Part shown: in pieces, positions 1-4,911 of the stretch
How the letters are laid out: every line of letters begins with the position of its first letter
How positions within the stretch are numbered: the stretch's first letter is position 1
Assembly: GCA_030605665.1 (NCBI GenBank)
Contig: JAUWHW010000050.1
Location: 1 to 10,660 of the forward strand
From: Dehalococcoidia bacterium
GTDB taxonomy: Bacteria; Chloroflexota; Dehalococcoidia; GIF9; AB-539-J10
Length of the DNA: 10,660 nt
Direction: 5' to 3'
Position numbers and translations under genes: made by a program
Notes under the pieces: model-generated
The model's database searches: none
Told to the model about the DNA's origin: nothing
The model's input: the letters and a program-made list of their open reading frames with translations, nothing else

Positions 1-93
1 CGAAGGGTCTCCGAGATTCTTCGGTCGCTACCCCTTCACTATGCTCAGGGCTTCGGCTCACTCCCTCAGAATGACATTAGGGTGAACAGTTAC
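1..93. mobile_element. Partial copy of palindromic MITE-like element, cut by window edge
   Basis: These bases match 1769-1861 exactly, the inner end of the 245-bp element at 1617-1861. The element abuts the motif ATAATTTC (94-101), which is the duplicated target in the other copy. It interrupts a hicA reading frame (90-248) at the same base as there. The rest of the element should lie left of position 1. Confidence 0.75.
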
Positions 94-119
94 ATAATTT
101 CTACAACGCCAGCCTTAGT
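1..119 (+). repeat. 119-bp perfect direct repeat, copy A
   Basis: Positions 1-119 are identical to 1769-1887. The shared segment holds 93 bp of the palindromic element plus 26 bp of the hicA coding sequence next to it. The match ends at base 120. On the left it is cut by the window edge, so the true repeat may be longer. Because it carries gene sequence as well as element, it reflects duplication of an already interrupted hicA, not two independent insertions. Confidence 0.9.
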
Positions 120-248
120 AAAAATGTGATGATCCCCTTTAATTCGCTCATCAAAACCCAGACTCAAAACGAGGTTTCTTAACTCGCTAAATCTAATGTT
201 CTTGTCAGAAAGACCAGTCAGTACCTTTTCTAAAATCCCCTTGTCCAT
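90..248 (-). pseudogene. HicA-family toxin, 5' half, truncated by inserted element
   Basis: From ATG at 248 the frame reads 52 codons to a TAA at 90-92. It carries the HicA-family signatures SDKNIRFSELRNL and the core FDERIKGDHHIF, which contains the catalytic-type histidine. HicA toxins are small dsRBD-fold mRNA interferases. The family member normally continues after GVVEI with an INLQ...YQVKQVR tail. Here the frame instead runs into the palindromic element at base 93, and the last codon and the stop come from the element. The missing tail is seen in a second interrupted copy at 1512-1616. Joining the two halves over a single GAAATTAT gives an 83-residue HicA in frame. The start lies 7 nt after a GT2 stub, with no good Shine-Dalgarno. 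The product is probably inactive. Confidence 0.8.
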
Positions 249-255
249 TGCTTTT

Positions 256-357
256 TTACTCTATGGTATCCTCAAGCCCATTCCAGTTAAGGATTATGAT
301 GGAGACCTTGGGATAATTCGTGATAGATGAGTCATCAGTAACGCTTAACTAGCTCAT
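256..357 (-). pseudogene. GT2 glycosyltransferase 5' stub 1
   Basis: Read on the minus strand from ATG at 357, this frame gives the N-terminus of a family-2 glycosyltransferase: NYPKVSIIILNWNGLEDTIE, the first beta strand and nucleotide-binding start of the GT-A fold. There is a TAG at codon 3 and the frame ends at a TAA (256-258), so about 34 codons remain of a gene normally near 300. The ATG is 13 nt after the stop of the upstream MNT gene and the end is 7 nt before the hicA fragment. Over the best 60 bp it matches stub 2 (1088-1210) at about 52 positions by eye. It is a gene remnant, not a functional enzyme. Confidence 0.75.
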
Positions 358-370
358 AACGATTTCTCGC

Positions 371-736
371 CTATTCCTTGTGCATCGCACTCCGGCCATG
401 TATGACGATGCCGTCCTTTATCATGTTTTTGATGGTATCTTTAGTCTGTTTATACTCTCGTTGGGAATATACATGAGGTTCAAGATGAGGTATATCGAGT
501 GCCCTTTTAACTATGGCATACGCTTCTTCTCTTTCCTCCCCTCCATAAACAACGAGAAGGTCCACATCGCTGGCTACAGTATAATTTCCCTTGGCATAAG
601 AGCCAAACAACACAACTAGCAAAAGGGGGAGTTCCCTTCCAAGATTTTCCAAATTCCCGCTGAGTGCCTGAATAATCTGTTCTTTATTAAATTTCGGATA
701 GAAGACTCGAACAGAACTTGACGATTTTTTCAGCAT
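371..736 (-). CDS. Minimal nucleotidyltransferase (MNT), partner of HEPN protein
   Basis: A small nucleotidyltransferase of the pol-beta superfamily, as found in HEPN-MNT (HepT-MntA-like) toxin-antitoxin pairs, where MNT proteins transfer nucleotides to the HEPN partner and so neutralise it. The signature is FGSYAKG followed by SDVD: G45-S46, then D57 and D59 as metal ligands. A glutamate (E86, in LEPHVY) stands where the paralogue at 8136 has an aspartate. I chose the ATG at 736 (121 aa). The open frame extends to 835, but the N-terminus from 736 (KKSSSSVRVF) aligns with the second MNT (QKSSYNSVQVF). The start overlaps the end of the HEPN gene by 50 nt, which implies translational coupling. 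It is followed by a GT2 stub, just as the other MNT is followed by STT3. Confidence 0.85.
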   Translation of the reverse strand: MLKKSSSSVRVFYPKFNKEQIIQALSGNLENLGRELPLLLVVLFGSYAKGNYTVASDVDLLVVYGGEEREEAYAIVKRALDIPHLEPHVYSQREYKQTKDTIKNMIKDGIVIHGRSAMHKE

Positions 737-1079
737 ATTCAATAAGTCTCTCTGCCTCTCCTTTCGTATATCTTCTGCGTGGAGAGCCTGAAGGATGAGC
801 GTTGGGGTATCTTGTTGGAATATAAGCCTTATCAAGTTCTAAAGCTCCGTTCATAAGCTCCTCTGAAATCTGGACTTTCAGCGATAGTTCCTTAAGCAAA
901 TCAGCCACGGAATGTCCCCAGGCTTCTGCACCTATCTTCTGGAAGACAGCTTTAGCTGCCTTTTCCGCCGATTGCTGAGCTGAAAAACAAGCCCAGTTGT
1001 GATAATCCCCCGCCGCGTCGCTCTTAGCATGCTCTAGATCTCCCTCCGCCTCATCTATCCAGTCTTTACTTCTCTCCAT
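687..1079 (-). CDS. HEPN domain protein (putative toxin of HEPN-MNT pair)
   Basis: A 130-residue all-helical HEPN protein of the PF05168 type, paired with the downstream MNT. Family hallmarks are the N-terminal ERSKDWI helix, the FSAQQSAEKAAKA helix (residues 32-44), WGHSVADLL (54-62) and the YIPTRYPNAHPSG turn (87-98). R90 and H95 in RYPNAH have the R-x4-H spacing of the HEPN ribonuclease motif, while the paralogue at 8422-8841 has W in place of this H. The two HEPN proteins look roughly 50-55% identical by eye. The ATG at 1079 follows a GT2 stub by 8 nt. A GAGGGG motif about 13 nt upstream is a rather distant ribosome site. The likely function is RNA cleavage controlled by MNT, as inferred from the family. 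Confidence 0.85.
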   Translation of the reverse strand: MERSKDWIDEAEGDLEHAKSDAAGDYHNWACFSAQQSAEKAAKAVFQKIGAEAWGHSVADLLKELSLKVQISEELMNGALELDKAYIPTRYPNAHPSGSPRRRYTKGEAERLIEYAEKIVKFCSSLLSEI

Positions 1080-1087
1080 AAATATAT

Positions 1088-1210
1088 CTACCCCTCTCTA
1101 TTATACGTGATGCAATGCAAAGATTCTAATCTCTCAACGCTATCCTCAAGCCCATTCCAGTTGAGGATTATAATGGAGATTTTAGGATAATTTATCGTCT
1201 CACCTCTCAT
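1088..1210 (-). pseudogene. GT2 glycosyltransferase 5' stub 2, still an open 40-codon frame
   Basis: From ATG at 1210, with AAGAGAG as ribosome site, the frame reads 40 codons. It includes NYPKISIIILNWNGLEDSVE and then RLESLHCITYN, the first 37 or so residues of a typical GT2 enzyme (a strand, the NWNG loop, then the helix). It then breaks off before the expected downstream VVDNGS-type motif and stops at TAG (1088-1090), 8 nt before the HEPN start. Unlike stubs 1 and 3 it has no internal stop. The 3' end supplies a TATAAT that may be the -10 of the HEPN-MNT promoter. It is either a recent deletion remnant or a retained leader peptide for translational coupling. Confidence 0.75.
1100..1105 (-). 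promoter_or_regulatory. Possible -10 box for HEPN-MNT 1
   Basis: A perfect TATAAT on the minus strand, 20 nt upstream of the HEPN ATG and inside GT2 stub 2. The expected -35 region holds only TTAGAA at an 18-nt spacing, which is weak. Transcription from here would give a leader of about 15 nt. Confidence 0.35.
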
Positions 1211-1300
1211 AGCTCTCTTCTGGGTCCGAAAGTTCGTGGGCTAGACCTTTTAAGGGCGTGGGAGCTAATGGTGCAAGGCAGTTTCAGAGCAATGCGACCA

Positions 1301-1510
1301 TTAGGCATATACGAGTCTGCCTTTAGGAATTGGTATTTCTCGCCCCAGTGTTTTTGCAGTTTCTATCCATTCGGAAATAATCACCTGGACATTTCTCAGT
1401 GCTCCTTCATAAGTTGCTCCATCAGCCATACATCCTGGGAGTTCAGGAACCTCAGCTATGTATGCTTGGTCCTCCCCACTCCAATAAACAATTACCTCAT
1501 ACTTATACAT
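1301..1510 (-). CDS. HicB-family antitoxin (orphaned, toxin gene disrupted)
   Basis: A 69-residue HicB-fold protein (UPF0150/HicB-like) with the typical IAEVPELPGCMADGATYEGA segment (partial RNase H-like fold) and the ISEWIETAKTLGREIP helix. HicB antitoxins bind HicA and often repress their own operon. ATG at 1510 has a strong ribosome site AAGGAGGG (1516-1523). The stop of the hicA 3' fragment lies 1 nt upstream, the usual hicA-hicB arrangement. The upstream hicA is broken by the 245-bp element, so this antitoxin has no intact cognate toxin in the window. No C-terminal DNA-binding domain is visible. Expression would have to start in or beyond the element. Confidence 0.85.
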   Translation of the reverse strand: MYKYEVIVYWSGEDQAYIAEVPELPGCMADGATYEGALRNVQVIISEWIETAKTLGREIPIPKGRLVYA

Positions 1511-1511
1511 C

Positions 1512-1616
1512 TCAGCCCTCCTTATGGAGCTTGTATTTTAAAATTATACTCCTTACTTGTTTAACCTGGTATGCCTTAGCTCTGCCATCTTTTAAAGGTT
1601 GTAAGTTTATAATTTC
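1512..1616 (-). pseudogene. HicA toxin 3' half, separated from its 5' part by inserted element
   Basis: On the minus strand, from the target duplication GAAATTAT, the frame reads EIINLQPLKDGRAKAYQVKQ and then VRSIILKYKL up to TGA at 1512-1514. This is the C-terminal tail of the HicA family. It directly precedes hicB, the normal operon order. On the far side of the 245-bp element (1862-1887) the preceding codons (TKAGVVEI) resume, so the gene was interrupted by insertion and can be restored in frame by removing the element and one 8-bp repeat. The fragment is too short for the dsRBD-like fold and lacks the catalytic histidine, so it is non-functional. Confidence 0.8.
1516..1523 (-). promoter_or_regulatory. 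Strong Shine-Dalgarno for orphan hicB
   Basis: AAGGAGGG lies 5 nt before the ATG at 1510. It overlaps the end of the hicA 3' fragment and shows that hicB still has an intact translation start. Confidence 0.75.
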
Positions 1617-1861
1617 ATAAGAGTTTACCTACCCCTGTGTCACCCTGAGCCCTTCGCTTCCTGTCATTCTGACCCCTTCGCTGCTTGTCATTCTGAGCAT
1701 AGCGAAGAATCTCGTAGCGCTCAGGGTAAACTCCGTGAAGAATCTGATGGCGCTCAGGACAGGCTCCGCGAAGGGTCTCCGAGATTCTTCGGTCGCTACC
1801 CCTTCACTATGCTCAGGGCTTCGGCTCACTCCCTCAGAATGACATTAGGGTGAACAGTTAC
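1617..1861. mobile_element. 245-bp palindromic MITE-like element inside hicA
   Basis: This non-coding, highly palindromic element is flanked by identical 8-bp repeats ATAATTTC at 1609-1616 and 1862-1869. The flanking hicA halves join in frame when one repeat and the element are removed, which is direct evidence of insertion. The ends are imperfect inverted repeats: ATAAGAGTTTACC on the left and, reading inward from the right, GTAACTGTTCACC, both leading to TGTCA(C/T)(C/T)CTGAG. The interior is built of repeated TGTCATTCTGA and GAAGAATCTC units in both orientations. It has no transposase, so movement would need one in trans. Part of the same element is at 1-93 and a shorter relative is at 5611-5716. 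Confidence 0.75.
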
Positions 1862-1887
1862 ATAATTTCTACAACGCCAGCCTTAGT
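1769..1887 (+). repeat. 119-bp perfect direct repeat, copy B
   Basis: Identical to 1-119. The homology ends at 1888, where the rest of the hicA 5' half should continue but is replaced by unrelated repeat-rich sequence. Confidence 0.9.
1862..1887 (-). pseudogene. HicA internal fragment at element boundary
   Basis: Twenty-six bases identical to 94-119, encoding TKAGVVEI of HicA. Together with 1512-1616 they show that a hicA gene was once continuous across the element. Its first 43 or so codons are missing here and the sequence upstream (1888 onward) is intergenic repeat. Confidence 0.7.
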
Positions 1888-1915
1888 GAAAGATAGATAA
1901 AGCAATCTTTGATAA

Positions 1916-1975
1916 GGCGGGGATAAACCCCGCCACTACAGTTATGCCTCGTAGGGTTAGGGCTTGTCCCCGACC
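1916..1975. repeat. Intergenic repeat pair: GGCGGGG hairpin and CGTAGGGTT unit
   Basis: GGCGGGG/CCCCGCC forms a perfect 7-bp stem at 1916-1934, followed by CACTAC. The unit at 1950-1975 (CGTAGGGTTAGGGCTTGTCC...) follows. Both recur with one or a few changes near the tRNA gene (9148-9171 and 9120-9145), and a third, weaker hairpin copy is at 9001-9024. They look like dispersed intergenic repeats of unknown function. Confidence 0.7.
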
Positions 1976-2004
1976 CAGATATAAAAGCGAAGGAATTCCC
2001 ACTT

Positions 2005-2041
2005 GAGATTGCTTCGGGGCTTTGCCCCTCGCAATGACAAG
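2005..2041. repeat. GCAATGACA-family palindromic repeat
   Basis: GAGATTGCTTCGGGGC... with its partner GCCCC...GCAATGACA forms a hairpin. An inverted copy lies at 9086-9120, a shorter copy at 9030-9058 and a minimal one at 2691-2713. The rest of 2042-2100 holds only a partial GCGATGACAAG echo and no gene I can support. Confidence 0.7.
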
Positions 2042-2100
2042 ATGAAATATGCTCGCGATGACAAGAGGATACGGACCTGCATGGTGCTCATAGATAGAGT

Positions 2101-2175
2101 TTATCCCTGCTTCAGAGACCAGTCATAGGGTATATCGTTGTCGAAGGGGTCAATGCGGAATTCGCCGGGCTGCAT
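2101..2175 (-). other. Short open frame of unknown origin downstream of hicB
   Basis: From ATG at 2175 a 24-codon frame reads through FRIDPFDNDIPYDWS to TAA at 2101-2103, starting 22 nt after the hicB stop. The acidic, proline-containing composition looks protein-like, not repeat-like. I do not recognise the family and see no clear ribosome site. It may be another gene remnant, like the stubs elsewhere in the window. Confidence 0.25.
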
Positions 2176-2197
2176 AGTCAGAGGTTTCGCTTATGGC

Positions 2198-2392
2198 TCA
2201 ACCTACGTTGATAGTTACCAATTCCCCTTCCTCTTCCAGCTCGAAAGGCGTCATAAGCATGTCCGCGGCTCCAATTTTTAGTGACTCTAGCAATTCCTCC
2301 TTGGTTCTTTCTTGAGCATTTACACCGGGCAAGTCTATAAGCCACCCAATCCACCAGTCGCCACTTTTTTTAACTACGGCTCTGAACTCCAC
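2198..2392 (-). CDS. hicB: HicB-family antitoxin of intact hicAB pair
   Basis: A 64-residue HicB-like antitoxin: the beta-strand start VEFRAVVKKSGDWWIGW is followed by LIDLPGVNAQERTKEELLES, which is the conserved HicB core. I chose GTG at 2392 because AGAGAGGTGA lies just upstream at good spacing and the family N-terminus starts at (M/V)EFRAV. An ATG at 2425 would add 11 charged residues and overlap hicA by 11 nt. With the GTG start the gene lies 22 nt after hicA. HicB proteins bind and inactivate HicA. This one lacks a visible DNA-binding domain, so autoregulation is uncertain. The C-terminus (FELEEEGELVTINVG) is intact. Confidence 0.85.
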   Translation of the reverse strand: MEFRAVVKKSGDWWIGWLIDLPGVNAQERTKEELLESLKIGAADMLMTPFELEEEGELVTINVG

Positions 2393-2414
2393 TCTATCAC
2401 CTCTCTCTTTTTCG

Positions 2415-2597
2415 TTATTTAACAAATGGGATATTCAAATCCTTACAAATTTTCCTTGCCAGTTCGTCAACTATTTCCATATGCCTTGGAATTTGGGTTC
2501 TATATTTACCCTTTCGATATATGCTGTGTCTACGACCTTCCCTTAAAAGAAACGCACCCTGTTGAGTTATGTGCGTTATAAGCTCTTTCCTCTTCAT
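2415..2597 (-). CDS. hicA: HicA mRNA interferase toxin
   Basis: A complete 60-residue HicA toxin with the family layout: KRKELITHITQQGAFLLREG, the catalytic histidine H24 in GRRHSIY, then IPRHMEI and the C-terminal helix LARKICKDLNIP. HicA has a double-stranded RNA-binding fold and cleaves mRNA. It differs in type from the broken HicA at 90-248, which belongs to the SDKNIRF/YQVKQVR subgroup, so the window holds two unrelated hicAB lineages. No good Shine-Dalgarno precedes the ATG (the preceding bases are CCTATTTT), so expression may be weak. Upstream lies a UDP-sugar dehydrogenase stub (2712-2756). Confidence 0.9.
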   Translation of the reverse strand: MKRKELITHITQQGAFLLREGRRHSIYRKGKYRTQIPRHMEIVDELARKICKDLNIPFVK

Positions 2598-2690
2598 AAA
2601 ATAGGCCGATGTGCTACACTGCTATATTAAATTTTATCACATTTGTATTCTTTTAATAGTTAACCACATAAATCATTGTGCAATTTTTCC

Positions 2691-2713
2691 TGTCATTGCG
2701 AGCAGAGCAATCT
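2691..2713. repeat. Short GCAATGACA-family repeat
   Basis: TGTCATTGCGAGCAGAGCAATCT is the minimal form of the hairpin repeat at 2005-2041. It directly truncates the UDP-sugar dehydrogenase stub and overlaps its stop codon. The remaining bases of 2598-2690 are A+T-rich and show no convincing promoter. Confidence 0.6.
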
Positions 2714-2756
2714 ATTTCTTGCCAACGTAGCCAGCGCCGATAACTATGATATGCAT
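2712..2756 (-). pseudogene. UDP-sugar dehydrogenase (Ugd/WecC-like) 5' stub
   Basis: From ATG at 2756 the frame reads MHIIVIGAGYVG, then KK and TAG. This is the Rossmann NAD-binding start (GxGYVG) that opens nearly all UDP-glucose and UDP-ManNAc dehydrogenases. Only 14 codons of the usual 400 or more remain, and the gene breaks exactly at a GCAATGACA repeat. It lies 61 nt after the flippase stop, a sensible operon position for a surface-sugar gene. Other Rossmann enzymes can start similarly, so the specific family is likely but not certain. Confidence 0.6.
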
Positions 2757-2817
2757 TATGCTGCCTACTTCTCTCTCAACGTTTAATCATAGGCAACCTA
2801 GGGTAGATAAGCAATAG

Positions 2818-4131
2818 TTATTGTAGTGGCAGAAGTTTCCTGGAGCCAAGAATATAGATAGCTACCACAGCTTGAACTCCCAGCCAGGCACAGCCAATGC
2901 CCATTATGCCGGTGGCCGGCATAATCAAGTAGCTGGCTAAAAGCACAGATATAGCCATAAATCCCCAGATTGTCATCAGCTCCTTTATTCTGCTTCTTAC
3001 CCGCAGTATGCTGCTGTATAGGTGGTTAATGGATAATGGCAGGCTGGAGAGGCTCAGTATCCAGAGCAATTTTAACGCATTCAGTGAATAGCTTTGTCCG
3101 AAGAGAAGGAGCAGCCATTTGCCCAGTAAAATAAGCACAATGACTGCCGGCACTAACAGCAGGAAAGTGAATTTTAGAGATTTTATTACGCTCTCCCTCA
3201 GCTTATCCTCAAAGTGAGAGCCCTCGGCAAATAAGGACTGAGAAACTGCTCTAGGTATAGCAAAGAGCAAGCCGGCTATAGCCCAGGCGATGTAGAAGTA
3301 GGCGTTTTGCTCCGCACCCAGAAGGTTGACCACCATTAGCGGCAAGATGAACGCTGGAGAGGTTGAGAGTAGATTGCTCAAGTAATTGCCTCCGGAGTAT
3401 TGCCACATATCCTTGATTAAACTTAGCTTTAGAGCCGGCACTGGCTTATAGGGATCCTGGACCTTGGGTAGAAATAAGAATAGGGAGGCAGCTAGAGCTA
3501 TGGCTATGGCGATGCCCCAGGAAGCGACTATGCCAAAGGTATGGAAGAATAGGACCAAAAGAATGGGCAGGGGGATTTTGAGCACCGAGTAGATGGTGTT
3601 CTTGGATAATACAAAGGCTGCTCGCCTTCTGGCTATGAAGGTATAGTCTACTAAGCTTGATAGTGTCCACAGCAAGGCGAAGACGATGAAGGCTGTGGTG
3701 AAAATGGCGTTTTGCTGGATAAAGGCTAAGGCTGGTGACCAAAAGCCCAGGCCAATAATGAAGATGACGGCTACTACTAAACTGACGAGGCCGCCCAGAG
3801 TGTAGCAAGTATTTATCAACTCCTGTGGTTTGTCAGCGTGAGGCAGGAAGCGGATAAGCGAGGTGTTTAAGCCCACCAGGCTTATGCTGGCAAGGAGGCT
3901 GATGGCTGATATTGTGGCGGAGCCAAAGCCCACCTCGGCCTCGGTATAAAATCTAGCCACCACCATCCAGAAAAAGAAGCCGCAGAGAGCCATAACTGCG
4001 GTGTTGAGCATGAGGTAAAAGGCGTTGCTATAAAGCGGGGTGGTGGCCACCTGTTTCAGCCTTCGCCTGGAGGTAATTGTGTCTACGGCTTCGGTGATTA
4101 CTTTTATGAGAGGAAAGTCGGTTTTTCTCAA
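2818..4131 (-). CDS. Oligosaccharide flippase (Wzx-like, MOP superfamily)
   Basis: A 437-residue, strongly hydrophobic polytopic membrane protein with about 12 predicted helices and the domain pattern of the polysaccharide biosynthesis family of the MOP exporter superfamily. It would move lipid-linked oligosaccharide across the cytoplasmic membrane. Visible features are a charged cytoplasmic N-terminus (1-30), the conserved first-helix segment FYLMLNTAVMALCGFFFWM, ARFYTEAEVGFGSATISAIS (typical of this family), and NTSLIRFLP. The substrate cannot be read from sequence. With STT3 and the sugar nucleotidyltransferase it would form a build-flip-transfer pathway. It starts 26 nt after vapC and has no promoter of its own that I can see, so it is probably transcribed from the vapBC promoter. 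Confidence 0.9.
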   Translation of the reverse strand: MRKTDFPLIKVITEAVDTITSRRRLKQVATTPLYSNAFYLMLNTAVMALCGFFFWMVVARFYTEAEVGFGSATISAISLLASISLVGLNTSLIRFLPHADKPQELINTCYTLGGLVSLVVAVIFIIGLGFWSPALAFIQQNAIFTTAFIVFALLWTLSSLVDYTFIARRRAAFVLSKNTIYSVLKIPLPILLVLFFHTFGIVASWGIAIAIALAASLFLFLPKVQDPYKPVPALKLSLIKDMWQYSGGNYLSNLLSTSPAFILPLMVVNLLGAEQNAYFYIAWAIAGLLFAIPRAVSQSLFAEGSHFEDKLRESVIKSLKFTFLLLVPAVIVLILLGKWLLLLFGQSYSLNALKLLWILSLSSLPLSINHLYSSILRVRSRIKELMTIWGFMAISVLLASYLIMPATGIMGIGCAWLGVQAVVAIYILGSRKLLPLQ

Positions 4132-4157
4132 TCTAAATCCATATTAGAATAAGCCTA

Positions 4158-4577
4158 TCACCTTACCAGAGAGACAAGGCTTTTAACACACAAGCTGGTA
4201 TCTTCAGTCATCAAGTCAAAATGTCTATCGGCGTGAAGTAGCAAGCAATTAGCCAGAATTGCTGCTGAGCCAATGAGTATGTCAGTATAAGGGATAACCT
4301 TTCCATGCTGCCGCAGCTTGAAAGAAAGTTGTGCCGCTGCCTCCCAGTTTGCTTCATTTGCTGGTATGCCGTGAAGAGCGTCAAGACGACTTTTGAGACG
4401 GTTGAACTCATTTAATGATTTAGTTCCGCCCAATAGCTCTAACCGTATCATGGGAACGATAGCCACCCTATTTTCTGCCAGCAAATGGTCCACCTCATCC
4501 CTGACCACCAGCACTGGAGACTTCCTCAAAGCTAAAATCCAAGCTGAGGTATCGATGAGCACAAGATCGCTACTCAT
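4158..4577 (-). CDS. vapC: VapC-family PIN-domain ribonuclease toxin
   Basis: A 139-residue PIN-domain toxin. The acidic active site is complete: D9 (LIDTSAWI), E47 (RLELLGG), D99 (YTDILIG), and D117/D121 in HADRHFD. VapC toxins cleave tRNA or rRNA and are held inactive by VapB. The ATG overlaps the end of vapB by 8 nt, the standard coupled arrangement. All catalytic residues being present suggests it can be active. The flippase gene follows 26 nt later. The specific RNA target is unknown. Confidence 0.93.
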   Translation of the reverse strand: MSSDLVLIDTSAWILALRKSPVLVVRDEVDHLLAENRVAIVPMIRLELLGGTKSLNEFNRLKSRLDALHGIPANEANWEAAAQLSFKLRQHGKVIPYTDILIGSAAILANCLLLHADRHFDLMTEDTSLCVKSLVSLVR

Positions 4578-4773
4578 TTCTCAGTTTTTGTAATTCTTCT
4601 ATGGAAAGATCCAGGTCAAAAGTACCCAACTCCTGGCGAAAAGCCTCTAAATTCCTTTTGCGGATTAATTCTTTCAGACCAGCGGTGATGACCTGCCTCT
4701 TGGTCTTGGCTCCAGTGGCCTTTATCGCTTCGTCTAGCAGTTCGTTATCAATAATAACGGTTGTTTTTGCCAT
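4570..4773 (-). CDS. vapB: VapB-family antitoxin
   Basis: A 67-residue antitoxin of the VapB type (PF09957-like). The N-terminal ribbon-helix-helix reads TTVIIDNELLDEAIKATGAK, followed by TKRQVITAGLKELIRK, and the C-terminal acidic tail (LGTFDLDLSIEELQKL) probably binds the VapC cleft. ATG at 4773 has GGAG 7 nt upstream. It is the first gene after a near-consensus promoter, consistent with autoregulated expression. It binds DNA and neutralises VapC, as known from the family. Confidence 0.92.
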   Translation of the reverse strand: MAKTTVIIDNELLDEAIKATGAKTKRQVITAGLKELIRKRNLEAFRQELGTFDLDLSIEELQKLRNE

Positions 4774-4812
4774 ATATAAGCTCCATATTTTTGCTCCGTT
4801 TTAGCTGGCTTA

Positions 4813-4841
4813 ATTGTATGCCTCAAGATTATGAATGTCAA
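4813..4841 (-). promoter_or_regulatory. Strong sigma-70 promoter of vapBC (and probably the flippase)
   Basis: TTGACA (-35, 4836-4841) and TACAAT (-10, 4813-4818) are separated by exactly 17 nt. Transcription would start near 4806, about 33 nt before vapB. The -35 box lies 10 bp after the end of GT2 stub 3. A weak inverted repeat (CCTC...GAGG) surrounds the spacer and could be an antitoxin operator, but it is not convincing. Confidence 0.75.
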
Positions 4842-4851
4842 GAGGTTTGGC

Positions 4852-4911
4852 TCAGTACTCAATAGTATCATCCAGTCCATCTCAGTTGGGAATTATGATG
4901 AAGGTTTTGGC
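4852..4911 (-). pseudogene. GT2 glycosyltransferase 5' stub 3 (decayed)
   Basis: Directly after the stop of the nucleotidyltransferase, and in its frame, the minus strand reads AKTFIIIPN, stop, DGLDDTIEY, stop. This is a degraded version of the SIIILNWNGLEDTIE start of GT2 enzymes. It matches stub 1 at about 39 of 54 bases by eye. Like stub 1 it ends right after the ATxGAGTA positions. The vapBC promoter begins 10 bp further on. Confidence 0.6.

Noticed and set aside
380..619. Plus-strand 79-aa frame
   Set aside because: Antisense shadow of the MNT gene.
736..835. N-terminal 33-residue extension of the MNT at 371-736
   Set aside because: It overlaps HEPN coding sequence far more than needed and has no match in the paralogous MNT; the ATG at 736 aligns better.
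1268..1564. Plus-strand frames of 98 and 73 aa opposite hicB
   Set aside because: They are shadows of the HicB frame and hicA 3' fragment, without ribosome sites or protein-like composition.
1629..1829. 66-aa minus-strand frame rich in RFF, SEG and MT repeats
   Set aside because: It is a translation of the palindromic element; no family features and its periodicity follows the DNA repeat.
2598..2660. Promoter for the intact hicAB pair
   Set aside because: A+T-rich with TGTGATAAAAT, but no -35 hexamer at an acceptable distance, so I could not support a specific site.
3446..3808. 120-aa minus-strand frame inside the flippase gene
   Set aside because: Out-of-frame shadow of the membrane protein; histidine and serine rich with no domain signal.
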